A DNA stretch of 64,000 bases, taken from the NCBI GenBank assembly GCA_000499405.2, contig HG738138.1, positions 19,383,753-19,447,752 of the forward strand. Reading direction: 5' to 3'. The position numbers and the translations under genes were made by a program. The stretch comes from Onchocerca volvulus. Lineage: Eukaryota > Nematoda > Chromadorea > Rhabditida > Onchocercidae. This document shows positions 47,082 through 59,311 of the stretch, in pieces. Each line of letters starts with the position of its first letter. Positions within the stretch are counted from its first letter, which is position 1. The notes beneath the pieces were generated by a model, which worked only from the letters and a program-made list of their open reading frames with translations, was not told the origin of the DNA and searched no databases.

Positions 47082-48586
47082 ATGTTCTATGAGCTTGAGA
47101 CTGCGATACTTCCTCCAAAGTCTGCTGTTGGTTGGTTCTCTAATTTTCTTGATCCTAATTTTTTGGATAAGGTCATTTTTGAAATTCAGAACTTCGAAAT
47201 CGATCAAAATGTTTTCAACCCATCACTATTACGGAATTGAAACTTTTTTTTTTTTAATTTAGAAATTAATATCGTTAGAATATTCGGTTGGGTAAACATT
47301 TTCAGGCAGTTCCAGGGAACAGAATGCACCATTCAGCTCGTCTGAAACAACCAAGAAATCTAACATTGTTGAGTGGGTTTCGCCTGCATTGCTAAAATCC
47401 GCATATTAATAATATCACTTAGTTAAACCTGGCATTAATTTCAATATGTTTCTTAATTGACATTTTTATTTTCGTGTTTTGCATTAAATTTCATCATATT
47501 TAGGAATTGAAAAGCAAAACTTTGATTGCAAGTAATGTTGATTTCTAAATGATATTCGTACAATTATAAGTGAGATGTTTTTCAATGAAAGTTTGTACTG
47601 TAGGATTCATTTCGATCCGTTGGTGATGCATACCATTTCACTGTTGCGGTATAATCGTAAAATTAATTGCTATCGAGTAAGGATGGGACCGCCGTCACCA
47701 TTACCTGTATTCAACTTCATCAAATTAAATTTACCTAACTCGTAAGTACCTTGAAGCACTTCATTTTTTAAAGAAAAGTGATTCTGAAATTTTTTACTGG
47801 GGATTTTTTGAAAATTGAAATAATAAAACACTTTTCTTTACTGATTGTTTTTGAAAATTGCGGATATTGCAGGCAAGACATGTCGAATGAATTTTCGGAA
47901 GAGAATATGCAGTTATTGCTCAGAAAAGCGGTGGCTGTTTTAGCAGCTCATTTAGGTTTTGTCAGTAGGTTAATGCTTCAAAGTACTCCTTAATAATTCA
48001 TATTCATTGTAGGACTTCTGCCTGAATACAGTTATTTAACATTACTTTATTTATTTTTTTTCTCAACATTTGATCTTTTGCTATTCATGATGAACCGTTG
48101 AAGTAGGTTAATGAAAAATCTCATTCAGAAATTGAATCGTCTGTGGTATATCTCATATCACGCATTGTTGCTGCGAGAATAAAACGAATGTGTTTGAATT
48201 TGAATCTTTCACATCAGCGACGAGTACAGGGCAGAGAAACGGCATTCCCTGTATGTTGCTCGATGATAGTTATGTCTTTACGGCTTGCTTGAATTTGTAT
48301 AATCCGTTCATAATGCTTAACGCAATATGCAGTTGATGAAAACTGAAAATGAATGAAATAATTCCAAAAATTTCAGTCAGCACTGATGCATGCGCTTCGC
48401 TTGGAGAATATTAGGGATGTCACAGAACTGCAAGAATTCTACAGGAATCGTGTCATCTTTTACCGCGATCGAATATTACTTTCTTGTACACAAAAATATG
48501 AAAAAGCTGCGAAGAAATTTGCTCTTTTTCAAGCTGAGAAACTCAGTCATTTCACGGATGAAGCTTCCTTAAAATGTGTTCCTTAG
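47082..48586 (+). CDS. supt7l: SUPT7L / STAF65-gamma-like subunit of the SAGA (STAGA) coactivator
   Basis: Histone-fold scaffold subunit of the SAGA/STAGA acetyltransferase complex. Confident exons: 47604-47741, 47873-47960, 48107-48250, 48377-48586; 47306-47372 is likely, and an exon beginning at ATG 47082 (MFYELETAILPPKSAVGWFS) is tentative. The product reads IHFDPLVMHTISLLRYNRKI, then MGPPSPLP, then LLLRKAVAVLAAHLGF with VNEKSHSEIESSVVYLISRI (histone fold), RRVQGRETAFPSALMHALRL and LQEFYRNRVIFYRDRILL. Human SUPT7L has the same series (I-H-T-I-Q-L-I-Q-H-N-R-R, S-P-P-L-P, L-L-Y-Q-A-V-A-T-I-L-A-H-A-G-F, T-P-F-P, L-Q-K-F-W-Q-H-R-I). The long human C-terminal tail is absent. A phase-1 donor inside the first exon (GTTG|GTTGGT near 47138) would join to 47306. 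Confidence 0.82.
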
Positions 48587-50361
48587 CAACTGCAACAAAA
48601 GATAATTAAATGACAGGCAAAATATGCAGTATCTGTATTCTTATCTCAATGATGATGTTGCATGTTTAGTTCACATTCTGTTGGCTCTATGTCTTAAAAA
48701 AAAAAAAGAAAAAATTTTTTCCTGTGACATTTTTTAGTTGCTTATAATCTCAGATTTACTAGAAAGTTACTGATATTTTTCCGATATTTGAATTATATTA
48801 GTTCAAGTCAAAAAAATTCAAAAATATCAGTAGATATGAGCAGAAAAAAAAAAAAGAAGAAAAAGTGGCCTAATCTTAACAACATCAGATTTGTCCACCA
48901 AATAAAATAAATGTTTTGATTTCTTGTTGTACATATAAATTATACATATTCTTCTATTACACGACCAACTGTGATGAAGTGCATGACTTTTTGTTGCATT
49001 GTGTTAGCATAAGCTATACCACAAGTAAGCACGAATAAGAAGGCTAAAATTTCTTTGAAAGAAAATAGAATCACGAGCGAAAAGTGATGAAAAAGAAATC
49101 AAATTTGAATTCCTCAAATGCCATTATAGAAGAAAAAAAAATTAATGAAGGGTGGGGAGTTTTGCGCATGGGAGTTCATAAAACGTTGATCACGATATAG
49201 CCTTGGGCGGAACTGTCAATTTTAGCCCAGGGAACTTGTGGCTCAATAGATTGAATTTCTTACGATATTGCTACTTGAACTGCACTGAATTTAGAACGGC
49301 TTTCAAATAAATACAGCTACAAATCAGCAACACTATTTACATAACAAAAATTGTGCAACTTTAAATCTCCGAAAGTTTTTACCTATTGCTTTAAAATCTT
49401 GGTAGAAGTTGGATTCGAAACTGTTCAATTGAATTGTTGAACTGTTGCTACAACAAAAAATTATATATGGTATTAAAAGATACTAACAGTCGTAAATATT
49501 CGTTTGTTCAAAATCTTAAATCTCCGAAAGTTGTTATCTATTGCTTTCAAATTTTCACAGAACACTACATTGGAATACGCGCATATTTACCGAGCCTACT
49601 GAACGTTGCATACTGAAGATCACGTCCACTTTGCAGAAAGTAAGCGTAGTTAATAGATTCAGTCCGCTGACTTTTATTTGTCATAGGTGTGACAGTTAAA
49701 AAAATACGCATATCTATGCAAAAACAACATGTCTATTGAATGTAACGTTGTGTCAAAATTTCAAATCAAAGGGTAAAACTTGGAACGTAGTATCAAAATG
49801 AACATTGAACATTTAAGACAAAAAGGCAATCCAAGACACGACCCAACATTAGAAGTAACATTAGCCTAATATTAGAAGAGATAATCCATAAATCGATTGA
49901 AGGAAACATTTCATTATACACTATCATGGAAATTTCTGCGACACAACTACATTCCCTACAAATAAAAAGCAAACGAACTATATTCCTCACAAAGCGAAAA
50001 AACAAACGAAAAAGCTGAAATTATGCTCTGCAAAAATCTATAAAAAAAGAATATTGAGAAAATTGATAAGGTATTTAAGAGATTGATTGTTGTACAGTGA
50101 GTTCGTCTCACGAAAAAGGCTTCCGGTTGTGTAGAAGAATAAAACAATATGACAGTACTTAAGGGATGAACTTAATCAAAAGATATTAATAGAGTAATAT
50201 TCCAAATAATGATCAAAATTTAACAATCTTTGCATACATTAAATAATACGTTGTCTGCAGATTATTTTGCAGAAATAATTTTATCTTATATCCAAGAAAA
50301 AGTTATTTTCCTATGCTATTTCTTGTAAGAAGAATATTACACTATGCCATTCTATATTCCC
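48587..50361. other. gene-poor spacer with dispersed repeat fragments
   Basis: No gene can be supported. It contains several pieces of the repeat also found in LEO1 intron 2 (listed separately) and AT-rich filler. A short open frame at 49434-49616 lies within repeat sequence and is not called. Confidence 0.45.
49365..49810. repeat. dispersed repeat, broken copies
   Basis: TTAAATCTCCGAAAGTT occurs at about 49364 and about 49515, each followed by CTATTGCTTT or a close variant; TATTCGTTTGTTCAAAATCT precedes the second; GTGTCAAAATTTCAAATCAA occurs near 49752. The order matches the copy at 40881-41060. The first part therefore seems duplicated and the last part displaced by about 150 nt. Confidence 0.6.
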
Positions 50362-50668
50362 TTAGACTACTTCTAATTGAGTACAATTTTCATTCAGTTG
50401 TAAGATTATAATGACATCTAATATTATATGATATCGATTAGTTTCTACTGCGGCCAAAATTTCTTTTCGTTCATTTGGCAAAGTGATATTCGATTTTTCT
50501 GAAAGATAATGATTTGATATGATATGATATAGATTTAATGAAAGCAGCGAGTTCCTTATCAAGAACTGACACGCCATTCGATACTGTGTGAGACACACAT
50601 GAAATGGCAGGTCTTTCAAGAGAGACTGCCATGATGTGATTGATATATAAAGCAATTACAGTTATCAT
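50362..50668 (-). CDS. possible exons of an unrecognised gene
   Basis: Weak candidate on the minus strand. One frame (about 50668-50530) reads MAVSLERPAISCVSHTVSNG then VSVLDKELAAFIKS; after a TTTCAG at about 50500 another frame reads NERKEILAAVETNRYHIILD and ends EVV-stop at 50362. The two pieces look more protein-like than neighbouring frames, but I found no GT donor giving a clean join. No family is recognised. Confidence 0.25.
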
Positions 50669-53600
50669 TTTCTTCTTCTAATTGATATTATTTGAGCCTC
50701 CTTAATCATGGCCAACTATTTTTATTTTAACTTAAAATAAAATTGTTACAATTTTTCTTAGGAGCGGTGAATTTCAATAATGCATCAATTTATATCAGTT
50801 TTTCATTACTGACATTGTTTTCAAAATTGCTTAAAGACCAAAAATGATTTGAATTTCATATCAATAGCCAGCTTAATTGTCATGTAATGCGTAAAAGTAC
50901 ACTCTTTTTTTTTTTTTGTTTTATTTTATAAAAAGTCACTAATAAAAAACTACTGATAGGCTAGAATTTTATAGATAACATTACATAAACATTAGAAAAA
51001 GTAATGAAATCACTAGATGGAAGTAAATCCAACAAATTATTATCATCATTTCTTTATTAGGTTTAAAATGATTACAAAAAAAAAGAAAAAAAAAAGAAAA
51101 AAATGAAAAAAAAAAATTAGAAATTGAATAAACAATTCATTAGATTTAACAAACCAAGAGCAGCAAGTCCACCGAGCAGACTTCCTAACCGAAGTAAATA
51201 GACTAGTACTAATTGATATATGATTGACATCAATGAGGCAAATTACTGCAATAACAATATACAACAAATGTAATTGCATTCTATAACTTAGAGCAATTTG
51301 TAACGGCCTCCTGTAAGAGTTTCCGATGAGATAACAAGATTATCTTGCAAAAACCGTACGTGCCATTGCAAATGGAACAGAAAACAGATCCGTACTGCTT
51401 TATGCAAAGAACAAAGAATAGTTACTGTTACATAAGTAGAAAGTCCGAAGCGGGCTGCGGAAACAGATTAGGGGAGAAGGGTAGTTGACTAACACATGCG
51501 GGGAAAGAACCGATATTGTTCTTATAAGGGGGAGGATTTTTTTTTTCTTTTGTTCTATAGAGGATATTACTTGATCGATATTGGTTGAGCACGATTATGT
51601 CATTGGATGAGGAAGCTTCTCGAATTTTCGGAACATTTCTTCAATTTGTTTGTTTGTTTTTTTTTTTGAATATAAATGTAAAGGGTTTTTATACGGTTTT
51701 CTAGACATTTATGCTATGGTATTTTAAATCATCAACTTCAATTTTTTCTATACAAAAAACTGTTTGCCTAAACGGTTTCTTTAATTTATATTCTTCAGAG
51801 AATTTCGAATTCACATTATTGACTTTTCGAAATATCACACCTTCTTATCTCAGCGAGAGCGTTATGTTGAATGAAATTCACTGATCTGAATTTAAAAATT
51901 ATGCTTCACATGATCCAAACAAACCATTAATCCACATAAATCAGAAAACAAAATTGCAAATAGATAATGTAAGTGAATATTTTTTTGTAAGCAAAATTTT
52001 AGGATTCTTGTAGCAATAAAATTGAACCTCATAGTTCTAAAATTTTTTAGCAGCCTTTTAACACGATACAAATAAAGACTTAGGTAGAAGCTTTCTTTTT
52101 TTTTCTCGAAATTACGTTAAATGCAAGAGATTTGTTATCTTAAATATTAATTTATCCTTTCCCGGCCAGTTTTTGACTTTTTCAGTCTGCAGTGATCCTT
52201 TGCATTTTGTGGGGCGGAATCAGAAGACTCCGCCCCTCACCCACTTTTAGTTGTCACGGACGTGACAAGTGAAAAAATTTAAGTGTATCTACATAAAACT
52301 GATGGCCTATCCAAATAAAAGCTTGTATCGAAGTTTGAAAACAATCGGTGGAGAGCTTGCAAAATTCCGTGATGGATAACAGGTAACATTTACATTTTTA
52401 TTTATATGATATAGATGTAGAATGGTAATTACAAAATTTCAATCAATCTTCATCTTTTATGATGATGGGACAAAGAGTCCGCTGTAATAAATTATTTTAT
52501 GAAGCAAATTTGTAGTGTTTATCACTACATTTTTTCAACGAACTCTGGCATGAAGCTTGCAAATGTTGTCAAAGAAGTCTGAAACAAATTATTTATTATT
52601 GTTATTTTAAAATCCTGGAATTTTTAACTTTGAAATCTTTAGTTCTCACCGATATTACCAGCCCTAAAATTTATTTATACTTACTATCGGAATAATGTAT
52701 TCTTATAAGCTCGAACTATTTCAATAAACAATTAATATTATAACAGATTTAGCGAATCGCTACTGAAAAATGTTTATATGCATTGATGTAAACTGAAAAT
52801 CTATCGTCTGCACCTCATTTTTTTGTGATACAAAGTTATCAGGTTGTGGATAAGAGATATCCGGAAAATAAATATTCATCGGATGAAAGGTCGCTGAGCT
52901 AAGTACTACCGTTGTACTCTACAAGCAATCATTCGGATAATCCCGAGAAATATTAAGCAGATGCGGCTGCGTGGTGGCTAAATTCTTTCTTTATGTTTTC
53001 AAATTAATGTATCAGGACTCAAAGTTCAAAACGTCATCCAAAATAAATTAGAAAAATCAAAAACTTTTAGGAACCTTTTGGAATTTTTTCGATAAAACAT
53101 CCGAGGCTTTTCCTTGTTGGATGTATTTTGTCGATTCGAAATGCAAAAGATTCACAGTAAGAATATAATCCTTTTTATATCCAGCCTAGAAATCAAAGTA
53201 AAAATTAAGAATTCAACAAAAAAGTGAAAATAAGTGGGAAGTAATTTTTTATAATATACTCTTACAACAAGCATTGAAGATACACAAAAAGTTCATGACA
53301 TCCACTGGAATAGAATTTGAACTGATATTTAATTCGGTTTTTTAATGTTTAACTATATAATTTTACTTACCTAACAACGAAATAATCAAACGTTCATCTC
53401 TTCCAGGTTTGTCGTAAATGTGTAAGAAGAACTATGATCAATAATGAATGCTTTAATTTTAATATATAAGAAAAGGAATTTCAAACTTAACAGTTATCTT
53501 CAAGCGTTGATATTCTATCGTTAGCCTGTTTCAAACTTCTAAATGAAATAATTCCGGAACGCAATTCAAATTTTAGATCTATTGCAAAAGATTAATTTTA

Positions 53601-55501
53601 TATCTATTGCAAAAGATGCCCAATAGATTGCTCATCAAAAATATAAACGATCGAATCATATATTTAAAACAAAAAAAAAAAAAGATAAATATAGGAAATA
53701 CTTCCTTACCCAACAAGTTGACCTATTTAATTTGATAAAAACAATTCTTTTCTGTTCTAACTTTCCAACAAAATTTGAAAACCGATCCTCAGTTCCTCGT
53801 TTCTATCTTTCATTATTTTATACTGTTTTTTTACTTTGAAATATATACTTGTCTTGACTCTAATTAATATTGCACAAAAAACTAATTTCATTGGTTAAAA
53901 ATGAAATTCAGATCACTTCCAAATTTAAAACAGAATTCTTTAATTTCATCTGAAATTATCTCCCACTTCTCTTCAGCTACCTCACATGAAACTTTCGTAT
54001 TTCATTTTGTATTCATTACCATTCCTCTGCTAGTGTATGCTCATTAATGCTTCTATCATTGTTATAGGGACCACTGCGTGAAGGCATTGAATTGTCACAA
54101 GTCTCAAAACGAAGTAGTCTATTTAACAACTTCTATGCATCACTTTCGATGATCCATAAATAGTTTCAAAATATTATTGTCTTCCTTTTAACTCTAAAAA
54201 TAAAAAGATAAAAAAAAAAATTAGCAATCTCACTATACAAACTATTCGACGTGAATAGACATTTTCTAAGTATATGATAACATTTCACATAGGTGTTGTC
54301 GCGAATTCGATATCGCGAAGCTCCTATCAAATACCAAATTCTCATTGTAAATTATGTAGCTGGTGTTGTAAATCATTTAAGATCTTATATTCCTTCCCCA
54401 TGCTTTTTCCTTTTTTTGGTAATCTTTCACACCGGAATTGCCTTTTGCTGTCAATCACTTCCAATACTCAACTAAATTCACATCATTGTCCAATTTCACA
54501 TCCAAATTTTCTCATTGGATTTTGTTTACAATTTCGCATGCACTTCAGTTTTTAACAATTTCCGGTGATTAAATCACTCCCATCTCTAACTATATAAATT
54601 TGGTTGTATTAAGAAGATAACTATCTTCTTCAAAATAAAAATCGTATAATTCGGTGTGAACTCTACAATTCAATCTACTCCAACTCCACTACAAAATTCA
54701 ACTCAACTCGCTTGGATTCACTGGCGGTATTAACTATTGATCGACATCGCTCACCAATGTAGAAGTTATTCACGACAGGTGTATTATTCAAAGAAAATAT
54801 TGAAACTGAAATCTACGAAATAATTTTGAAATCTGCGTGAATGATCGAGTTGCTGTCTTTAGACAATGGTATAGAAAAAATCTTATCCAGCTCCAAAATG
54901 ATATTAATCTTAGATATTTCAATATAAAATAGAAGTAAACCAAATGACATACCGCAGCATAAATATATGTACATGAATATTATGAAGCGTCATTCAACTG
55001 TGATCAAAAAACGATTATGAATAGCGAAGGTGACATTATCATCCATTGTACTGTTCTCAATACCAAGAATTTATGACATCATTACTAGTTTTTAATATCT
55101 TTAAATCTTGACTTCTTTAAAAGATTTAAGAATAAAAAAAGATGTCAAATAAGCGAAAATTTCCTGCAGTAATAAAACAGTCCAATATCCAATAAGTACT
55201 GAAATAAGATAAAATGACACGACAAAACATCACATAACTTCTTTCTCACAACTATTAGCAAATGGTAGCTAGATCTGAAAATTAATATTTCTTCATTTCT
55301 GATTCTAACCATAGCTGTAAATTATAGCCAGATGAATAGTGATAATGTACAACTTTTTTACTTTGATCACAAATTTTTGATAAGGCTATGAAAAATTTCA
55401 AAAACACTGAAAGAAATTACAATTTCTTTTGTTAAATCATAATATCAACATTCTGGAACTGCAACAACATAAGTGACTAATATTTTATGAACAATACAAA
55501 A
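50669..55501. other. long gene-poor region
   Basis: Nearly 5 kb without a supportable gene. Pure A/T runs occur near 51077-51115 and 51650. A GC-richer patch at 52200-52260 (GGGGCGGAATCAGAAGACTC) is followed by a diverged match to the dispersed repeat (AAACAATCGGTGGAGAGCTT, near 52341). A minus-strand frame from 51279 starts with a signal-like peptide (MQLHLLYIVIAVICLI) but soon becomes poly-Phe from a T tract. Plus-strand frames at 54274 and 54293 overlap in different frames and have no motif. Confidence 0.4.
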
Positions 55502-58500
55502 TCACTTAAGATCATCATCATCCTCATTACCACAAGACCGTTTGATTTTGACCAAAAGTGATGTGTGCCATTGATCCAAACGTGATATTTTATCAAAGGC
55601 TTTCACTACTTCTGTGAACTTTACTTGATTTTTGTCTTCCAAACACGAAATTAATTCGCTGAAAATAATAAGGAAACATAAGATAGAAAAATTAAGTTTA
55701 AAATATTGGAAAATAACAGGCCGATTGAAATGCATTAAAATCAAGAATATAACAAAAATTTCTGACAAAATGACAAAATCAACTTGATAAGTTTGCATTC
55801 TCGCGAATCCACAAATGATGGAGAAATTTCTTCATAACGTTTCAACGCATTCTGAGTATCCAGCTAAAACAAATTTAACGAAAATAACTAGGTTAAAGGT
55901 AAAATACTAATAGAGGACTAATTACAGTATGATATTTAACTAGTAATAAACTTATTCCTCCGTAACATTAATACTAATCCCAGACATCTCTACGCTCAAT
56001 GTTAAATTCTTGCTTTACTAGAATTAACTGAATTTTCAGACATAATATTTTCTTCATGTATTGAAATATACTTCAGCAATCTTTTTCAAGTCTTCTGATT
56101 ACTTTACAATTACGGATTATGCCCATTAATTTTGAAGAAAATGCAATATATTTTCAAAATGTAATATATTTTATATTTTTATATATGCTTTTTTATAATC
56201 TGAATCAGTCATATCACCATCAAAGTCATTATTTTCCTCTAAAACGAAGAAAGAGAAGCTAACCAAATCAGTACAAAGGTGGCAAAGAAGAGCTTGAAAA
56301 AAATGATTTTTTGCAGCATATTTTAAAGTCGGATGATCGGCTTCCCAAGTAGCCACTTCTTCGAAAATTTTGATGGCCCTTTTATAATCTTCCAATTGTG
56401 CGGCATACTAAAAACAACACAAAACTTAGTTGTAAAAACAATGAATAAATGAAATAAAAATAACATCAAAACAAGCAATGTTAAAAACTAAATCTTGATC
56501 GCCCCTTCAAAAACTAACTGTTCCACACTTAATTTTTGAAGAGGCACTGATAAACTTAAAAAAATATAGAAATTACCTGCGCAACTTTAATCATACATTT
56601 AGTAGCTGAACTTCGACTTTCTTCACCTTTATAAAAATCAGCTGCTTCCTTAAAAATAGATGTATTTATACCCTAACTTGGAGTAATCCGAAAAGAAGCT
56701 TGTCATTCACATTAGTTCTAATTAAAAAAAAAAAGGAAAAACTAAACGAGAAAAAAAAAATCCTACTTGATAATGAGCCATAGCTTGTGCCATATCTGGA
56801 GCCTCACTCTCAAAAATTTCGGCCATCGTGCAGTGATATTTAGCAGCCATATTGAAACGACCCGTATCCGTGTAAGTTTCAGCAGTCTTCATTAGGCAAT
56901 CAATTGCTTGCTACAATATATGACTTATTATTTTATTAAACTTCACTTCTATTTTTAATATACTATCCTGTACATTTGCATAAGAGTATTTCTATTCTTA
57001 GTTTGAGTAAAGTATATTTATCTTTGCATATGAGAAAATCCTCTCATTTTTATAATAATTCATTACAACAATGACTTTGAAAAGACTGTCTCTATATTAA
57101 CTATAATAGAGAAAGTACTGATGATACATGGAAAACATTAATTTGGCATTATATGTAATACAATTGAACTTTCTTTCTTTAAGGACTTAACGTTGTTGAA
57201 GAAGGAAAGAATGTAACAATAACGATTTGGAAAACCCACCCATTATCGAAATAAATACTTTCACAATATATGTGCACATATTTGAATATGCATAAGACAA
57301 ATAATCATTACTAACTTAGAATGTCACAACAAATAAGAAAAGTATCATTTCAGTCAAAATTAATAATTCGAAACGATTCATTCACTTAGCAGTTAGCAAA
57401 AATATAAAAGTATACAAACCTTGAGTTAAAAAAAAAGTTATTGAAGAACAAAACTTTAATAACTACATAAGAGCTGAATCAGAGTCTTCGATAAAATGAA
57501 AACCATACTGTTACTATCATTTCAAATTTACAAAAAATAAAGTAACTTTACATCTACTTGAAATATCGCTGCAGATTTACTATATAATCAATAAGTATAG
57601 ATATAAAGACCAACCAAATAAGCAAATATTTACCTGTGGACTAACTTTACGATAACAATTGGCTGCTTCTGCATAATTTGAAGCCGCATCATGTTTTTGA
57701 TCGGATGCTGCTGCGTGTATTTCTGCAGATCTCACAAATGCATCACCCGCTTCCCTCCATAATTTTGATATTTTGAACAAATTCCCTGCCTTAATTATTA
57801 TTAAGTTGTAATGCATAATTGTGGCATTCACCCAGAATAGCAATCAAAGAAAGTCTTCAAATTATGGGATCAATCATTTCTCTTAGAGTTATGATTTCCA
57901 AAAGCGCTGACGAAAGCATATTTGTCCGAAATGATTTTTTACTTCGGTGTTAACATCAATCATTGACCATATTAATTTTATTAAATGAATAAAAAACCAT
58001 AGTATGGACGACATTTGAAAGTAAAGGAATAGTAAATAAAACATCCAATATGACAATTTTTCTAAAGAAAGAGAAATGCCTTCTTCTACATTTGCTATTT
58101 ATGTGTTATCAATTCCTTCTTTGTTACCTCTTTTGCATTCTGTGGAGGAATCTCAAACATACAACCTTTTATTTTGTATCTGTCTAACAACTAACTATAA
58201 AATCAAAAACTCAACATTATCACGATGAGAATATAAATCGCAAATAGTAGTCAATCTTGAAGAATTTCCATAATTACTCTGCGTAACTCATAACTAATTT
58301 TGCTCATTTTATAGTGTTCAAACAGACAAACTTCTTAATTCTACTCGAAATTTCCATAAGCATTACGGTTGAAAACTTGATATATTACAAATACTTCGAA
58401 CAGTAACCAGCAACTTCCTTTAAATCTTTTTATTGTTCATTATTCTTTCGTCTTCTAGTTTCAAAAGTTGGCTCCTTCTGTTCATTGCCAAAGATTACTA

Positions 58501-59311
58501 CTCGCGGTGTTCGAGAATGTGTAATGCAGGCAGTACTAAGTTGATTCATTCGCGCTACTACAAATTCTTTTCGTCGTAATTTCCTCCTTTTCATAAACAA
58601 TGAAGGATCTCTAATACCATGCATCTCTTCAGAGTGAAAATTTCTTTCCTCTGGGTTTGTATATGTTTGCGAACAAGAAGCTTCGTAACAACGAAACAAA
58701 GCTAAAGAAGGGTTGCGATCTCTTTTAGCCTTAAAAATCGAACAGTGATTTTCGTCAGCATGAATTTCTAGACAATGTATATTTGGAAACTGCTGCCCGC
58801 ATATGACACACTGATGTCTATGAAACCGCTCGTAATGGTCTTCAAAAGTGACGACATCATCAAAACCCATTCCACAACCATTTTCTTCGCATACTAAGAC
58901 GGTTTCTGAATCCTCCTAGAACTTTCCATAAGGAACTACAAAATCCAATCCAAGCGTAAGATAAATTAAAAAGAACCGCAAAAGAAGTGAACTATACGAT
59001 CTAAGTGGAAAGAATTGAAAAGATATATGCAGATTCAAAATAAGTACATCTTTTTGAGAGGAACTTGGCAAATTTTTGAGAACGACAAAGACAAATTCGG
59101 ACTCAAATACTGATGGCTTCTGGACGATGCAAACAAATCCGTCCAAATTTCGGATGATGAAGTATTGTAAAATACTAACTTGTACAAAAAGATCAGCAGC
59201 TTCTTCTGCTTTAGCGTTACCGAATAAACCACTAAAAAATCCAGTTCCACCCTTCGCCTTTTTCTCCGCATCCTCCAACTTTTTTCGGGCTTTAGCCTCG
59301 TTTTCCGCCAT
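55502..59311 (-). CDS. snap-1: alpha-SNAP (soluble NSF attachment protein)
   Basis: Adaptor that binds SNARE complexes and recruits NSF to take them apart after membrane fusion. Exons: 59311-59180, 57789-57634, 56910-56767, 56648-56577, 56407-56264, 55863-55784, 55658-55502; 885 nt, 294 aa, the normal length (mammalian 295). Signature stretches: FFSGLFG near the N terminus (membrane-attachment loop), then TPR-like helices with AGNLFKISKLWREAGDAFVR, QAIDCLMKTAETYTDTGRFN, ADFYKGEESRSSATKCMIKV, LKYAAKNHFFQALLCHLC and FVDSRECKLI. The C-terminal ISRLDQWHTSLLVKIKRS with an acidic DDDDLK tail is the NSF-stimulating end. Intron 1 (57790-59179, 1390 nt) contains a ZNF511-like open frame on the same strand. 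No broken frame. Confidence 0.96.
58430..58915 (-). CDS. znf511: ZNF511-like C2H2 zinc-finger protein, nested in alpha-SNAP intron 1
   Basis: A 161-codon open exon on the same strand as alpha-SNAP, wholly inside its first intron. From an acceptor TTCTAG before 58915 it reads CEENGCGMGFDDVVTFEDHY...H, then CVICGQQFPNIHCLEIHADE with NHCSIF, then CYEASCSQTYTNPEERNFHS with EMHGI: three zinc fingers with the spacing C-x4-C, C-x2-C, C-x4-C, typical of ZNF511, including the N-H/W-H-x-S-(I/L)-F step after the second finger. A basic tail with a late T-R-R-R-K-N-N-E-Q end follows. No N-terminal exon was found. The first ATG (58870) would cut off the first finger. The exon starts in phase 0 and alpha-SNAP exon 1 ends in phase 0, so splicing between them would keep the frame. 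Whether it has its own promoter is unknown. Confidence 0.75.
   Translation of the reverse strand, partial: EDSETVLVCEENGCGMGFDDVVTFEDHYERFHRHQCVICGQQFPNIHCLEIHADENHCSIFKAKRDRNPSLALFRCYEASCSQTYTNPEERNFHSEEMHGIRDPSLFMKRRKLRRKEFVVARMNQLSTACITHSRTPRVVIFGNEQKEPTFETRRRKNNEQ

Noticed and set aside
51046..51279. Small secreted peptide starting MQLHLLYIVIAVICLI
   Set aside because: The signal-like start is followed by poly-Phe from a T tract, and a 62-nt intron that would replace it gives no convincing second exon.
54274..54555. Two overlapping plus-strand frames with Cys/Ser/Phe-rich sequence
   Set aside because: Both frames stay open over the same DNA because of composition; no splice context or motif.
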